Positions 4,879 to 6,767 of a DNA stretch of 6,767 nucleotides are shown piece by piece (the stretch's first letter is position 1; each line of letters opens with the position of its first letter). The notes under the pieces are model-generated. The model had not been told where the DNA came from, searched no databases, and worked only from the letters and a program-made list of their open reading frames with translations. A program made the position numbers and the translations under genes. Source of the stretch: Dehalococcoidia bacterium. GTDB lineage: Bacteria; Chloroflexota; Dehalococcoidia; SZUA-161; SpSt-899. The stretch spans positions 1 through 6,767 of the forward strand of contig JALPXQ010000066.1 in assembly GCA_023271515.1 (NCBI GenBank), read 5' to 3'.

Positions 4879-6615
4879 ATGGCTTCTACTCGGCAAGACA
4901 AGAAAGGCTTGGCCAAAATAGCAACTATTGTAGCATTGTCGCTGCTCTTGGCGCTTTCGCCCTTTGTTGGCGGTTGTCCCGGAGAGCCTGATCCAGTAGA
5001 AGTTGAACCTATTGAGGTTGTGCCTGATCCAGTAGAAGTTGAACCTATAATAGTCAAACCGATGCCTGGCCCAACGAATATCGTTGCTGAGGCTAATTTT
5101 GAGGCAATTGACCAGCATGCTCTTGCTACTCCAGAATCGGTAGCGAATACCGTTGAGAGCCTGGCTGCCTGGTTGGTCGAGCCTGCCAGGAACGACTTGG
5201 AGACAGTTCGAGCAATTTTCCGTTGGATTACCGACAGTATCTACTACGATATCGTGAGCTATTTCAACATAATAGAGGGTACTGGTCCCGTAGGTGACCA
5301 GAGTCCCGAAGCAGTGCTTGACTCTCGTAAAGCCGTGTGTGAGGGATACTCAAGACTTTTCAAAGCACTCGCCCACTTTGCGGGACTGGAAGTCGTCCAA
5401 GTTACTGGATGGGTAAAAGGATTTGGCTATCCAGTTGAGGGTCTTACCGAGGAACCTAATCATGCCTGGAATGCCGTTAAAATCAATGATGGCTGGTATT
5501 TGCTGGATAGCACTTGGGGTGCTGGTGGCATAGACGAGGAAGGGCAGTTTGTACGCGAGTTCGAAGAGTTTTACTTCTTGACGCCACCGGACCAGTTTAT
5601 CTACAGTCACTTTCCCATAAATCCAGACTGGCAGTTGCTTGAAGTTCCCGTTACCAAAGACGAGTTTGCTAAACTGCCACAGGTGTGGCCAGGATTCTTT
5701 GAGAAGAACCTGGAGTTCGTCAGCCATCCCGGAGGTATTATTGAGGTAGAGCACAGCGTTGTGGTCACCATCTCAGCTCCTGAGGACGTCCAGCTATCGG
5801 TAAGGCTGGAACAGGATGATCAACGACTGCCGAGAACATTAACATTTGTGCAAAGAGAGGGAGAATACTATGTGATTGAGGCAGTTTTCCCTGGTCCTGG
5901 GGACTATTCTCTGATCATTTTCGCTGGAAAGAGGGGAGAGGCAGAAGAGCTCGAGTCTGTAATAGAGTATACGGTCAAAGTGAGCAAAGGGCTGCCCGGG
6001 CCGATCGGATTTCCTCTTGTGTGGCCAGGATTCTTTGAGAAGAACCTGGAGTTTGTTAGCCATCCCGGAGGTATTATTGAGGTAGAGCACAGCGTTGTGG
6101 TCACCATCTCAGCTCCTGAGGACGTTCAGCTATCGGCAGAGGTGGAACAGGATAGTCAACGACTGCCAAGATTAACATTTGTGCAAAGAGAGGGAGAATA
6201 CTACGTGATTGAGGCAGTTTTCCCTGGTCCTGGGGACTATTCTCTGATCATCTTCGCTGGAAAGAGGGGAGAGGCAGAGCTTTGGCGTGTAATAGAGTAT
6301 ACGGTTAAAGTGAGCAAAGGGCTGCCCGGGCCGATAGGATTTCCAGAAACCTACAGGGATTTCCGGGAAGAGGAGGTTTACCTTTACAGTCCCAAAGCTG
6401 GCTATCTTCAGTCAGGAAGTATCCAGCTTTTTAAGTTGCGGGTACCCAGGGCAGAGAGTGTAGCTGTAATCGCGGGTAATGAGTGGCATCATCTCGTGAA
6501 GCGAGGTTCACTATTCGAGGGAAGAGCCCCTATTGTGACAGGTGAAATAATGGTGGCTGCTAAGTTTCCAGATCGGGAGCATTATACTGGTTTGCTGGGT
6601 TACACTGGGTTGTAA
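4879..6615 (+). CDS. Secreted transglutaminase-like lipoprotein with tandem C-terminal repeats
   Basis: A 578-residue protein. Residues 1-33 form a lipoprotein-like signal: basic start, hydrophobic core 11-30, then VGGC with C33 as the likely lipidated residue. A Pro/Glu/Val linker with two PDPVEVEP copies follows (38-56). The transglutaminase-like core (about 85-255) has the full triad: C154 (RKAVCEGYSRLFKAL), H195 (PNHAWNAVKI) and D210 (GWYLLDSTWGAG). The following FYFLTPPDQFIYSHFP and WQLL are typical of kyphoscoliosis-peptidase (KY)-type members. Residues 269-379 and 381-489 are two near-identical units beginning VWPGFFEKNLEF, probably beta-sandwich domains, followed by a final unrecognised segment of about 90 residues. 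It probably acts outside the cytoplasmic membrane as a protease or cross-linking enzyme; the substrate is unknown. GGAGG (4870-4874) lies four bases before the ATG. Confidence 0.88.
   Translation: MASTRQDKKGLAKIATIVALSLLLALSPFVGGCPGEPDPVEVEPIEVVPDPVEVEPIIVKPMPGPTNIVAEANFEAIDQHALATPESVANTVESLAAWLVEPARNDLETVRAIFRWITDSIYYDIVSYFNIIEGTGPVGDQSPEAVLDSRKAVCEGYSRLFKALAHFAGLEVVQVTGWVKGFGYPVEGLTEEPNHAWNAVKINDGWYLLDSTWGAGGIDEEGQFVREFEEFYFLTPPDQFIYSHFPINPDWQLLEVPVTKDEFAKLPQVWPGFFEKNLEFVSHPGGIIEVEHSVVVTISAPEDVQLSVRLEQDDQRLPRTLTFVQREGEYYVIEAVFPGPGDYSLIIFAGKRGEAEELESVIEYTVKVSKGLPGPIGFPLVWPGFFEKNLEFVSHPGGIIEVEHSVVVTISAPEDVQLSAEVEQDSQRLPRLTFVQREGEYYVIEAVFPGPGDYSLIIFAGKRGEAELWRVIEYTVKVSKGLPGPIGFPETYRDFREEEVYLYSPKAGYLQSGSIQLFKLRVPRAESVAVIAGNEWHHLVKRGSLFEGRAPIVTGEIMVAAKFPDREHYTGLLGYTGL
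4986..5048 (+). repeat. Two direct 27-base repeats coding the proline-rich linker
   Basis: An identical 27-base sequence occurs at 4986-5012 and 5022-5048, 36 bases apart, so the unit is 12 codons and the frame is kept. It encodes the two PDPVEVEP copies behind the lipid anchor and could change linker length by slippage or recombination. Confidence 0.85.
5683..6345 (+). repeat. Tandem duplication of a domain of about 330 bases
   Basis: Unit 1 (5683-6015, 111 codons) and unit 2 (6019-6345, 109 codons) are nearly identical in DNA. In protein they differ by six substitutions, clustered in two spots, and two single-codon losses in unit 2 (a Thr codon and a Glu codon). Long stretches, such as the first 39 codons, encode the same residues. 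The high match points to a recent duplication or ongoing gene conversion. Confidence 0.9.
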
Positions 6616-6631
6616 TGCGTCGCTTTCCACG

Positions 6632-6767
6632 TTATTGCCCCAGCTGTTTTTCATCATATATTGACCACCCCCCGGGGCGCCAGCGATTGCCATTCTGTAC
6701 GGTTCTCACCTTCTCGGGAACCTGCTTCGCTATGTCAGGTCTGAGTTGAGTCTGGTAACTATCTGGT
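6632..6767 (-). CDS. Possible C-terminal end of a convergent gene (partial)
   Basis: On the minus strand a frame enters from the right edge and runs 44 codons to a TAA at 6632-6634. The last residues read RWRPGGWSIYDEKQLGQ. It would converge with the lipoprotein gene, with only 16 bases between the stops. The composition is protein-like, but an open run of this length is not rare by chance and no family is recognised. No terminator hairpin is evident between the two ends. Confidence 0.3.
   Translation of the reverse strand, partial: PDSYQTQLRPDIAKQVPEKVRTVQNGNRWRPGGWSIYDEKQLGQ

Noticed and set aside
6511..6693. 60-codon minus-strand frame starting at 6693
   Set aside because: It runs about 105 bases antisense into the end of the lipoprotein gene and lacks domain-like sequence. 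The other minus frame entering from the edge is more plausible.

Overview
The window is bacterial. Several starts carry strong Shine-Dalgarno sequences (AGGAGG six bases before ATG, twice), promoters are of the sigma-70 type, genes are closely packed and GC content is moderate. A Chloroflexota/Dehalococcoidia-like source is possible, from the style of the lipoprotein and of the Cys-motif membrane protein, but this is an impression and not proof. No tRNA, rRNA, CRISPR array or transposase was seen.

Region 1 (2-2535) is a two-gene cassette on the + strand. The first gene enters from the left edge. It joins a CxxC element and a Vsr/DUF559-like PD-(D/E)XK nuclease-type domain to a carbon-nitrogen hydrolase (nitrilase) domain with a complete Glu-Lys-Cys triad, followed by an unrecognised C-terminal region. 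The second gene follows after 53 bases. It encodes a 194-residue protein with an R-x4-H motif (RHGTVH) like the HEPN ribonuclease signature. This pair is the best candidate here for an undescribed system, possibly defensive; that function is inference.

Region 2 (2536-4055) opens with a 481-base gap holding two sigma-70-like promoters and a structured leader. Three small genes follow, probably one operon: a 64-residue protein with four DnaJ-type Cys pairs and no J domain, a 55-residue two-helix membrane protein, and a 196-residue HhH-GPD DNA-glycosylase-like protein. A GC-rich hairpin ends the unit and is also part of a larger foldback (4037-4127).

Region 3 (4056-4878) is mostly non-coding. 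It holds the foldback, one likely promoter, a 75-residue Cys-motif/single-helix membrane protein, and a decayed copy (4716-4828) of part of the next gene.

Region 4 (4879-6615) encodes a secreted, probably lipid-anchored transglutaminase-like protein of the kyphoscoliosis-peptidase type. Two nearly identical tandem repeats of about 110 residues follow its catalytic domain. At the right edge, a minus-strand frame that runs off the window may be the tail of a convergent gene.
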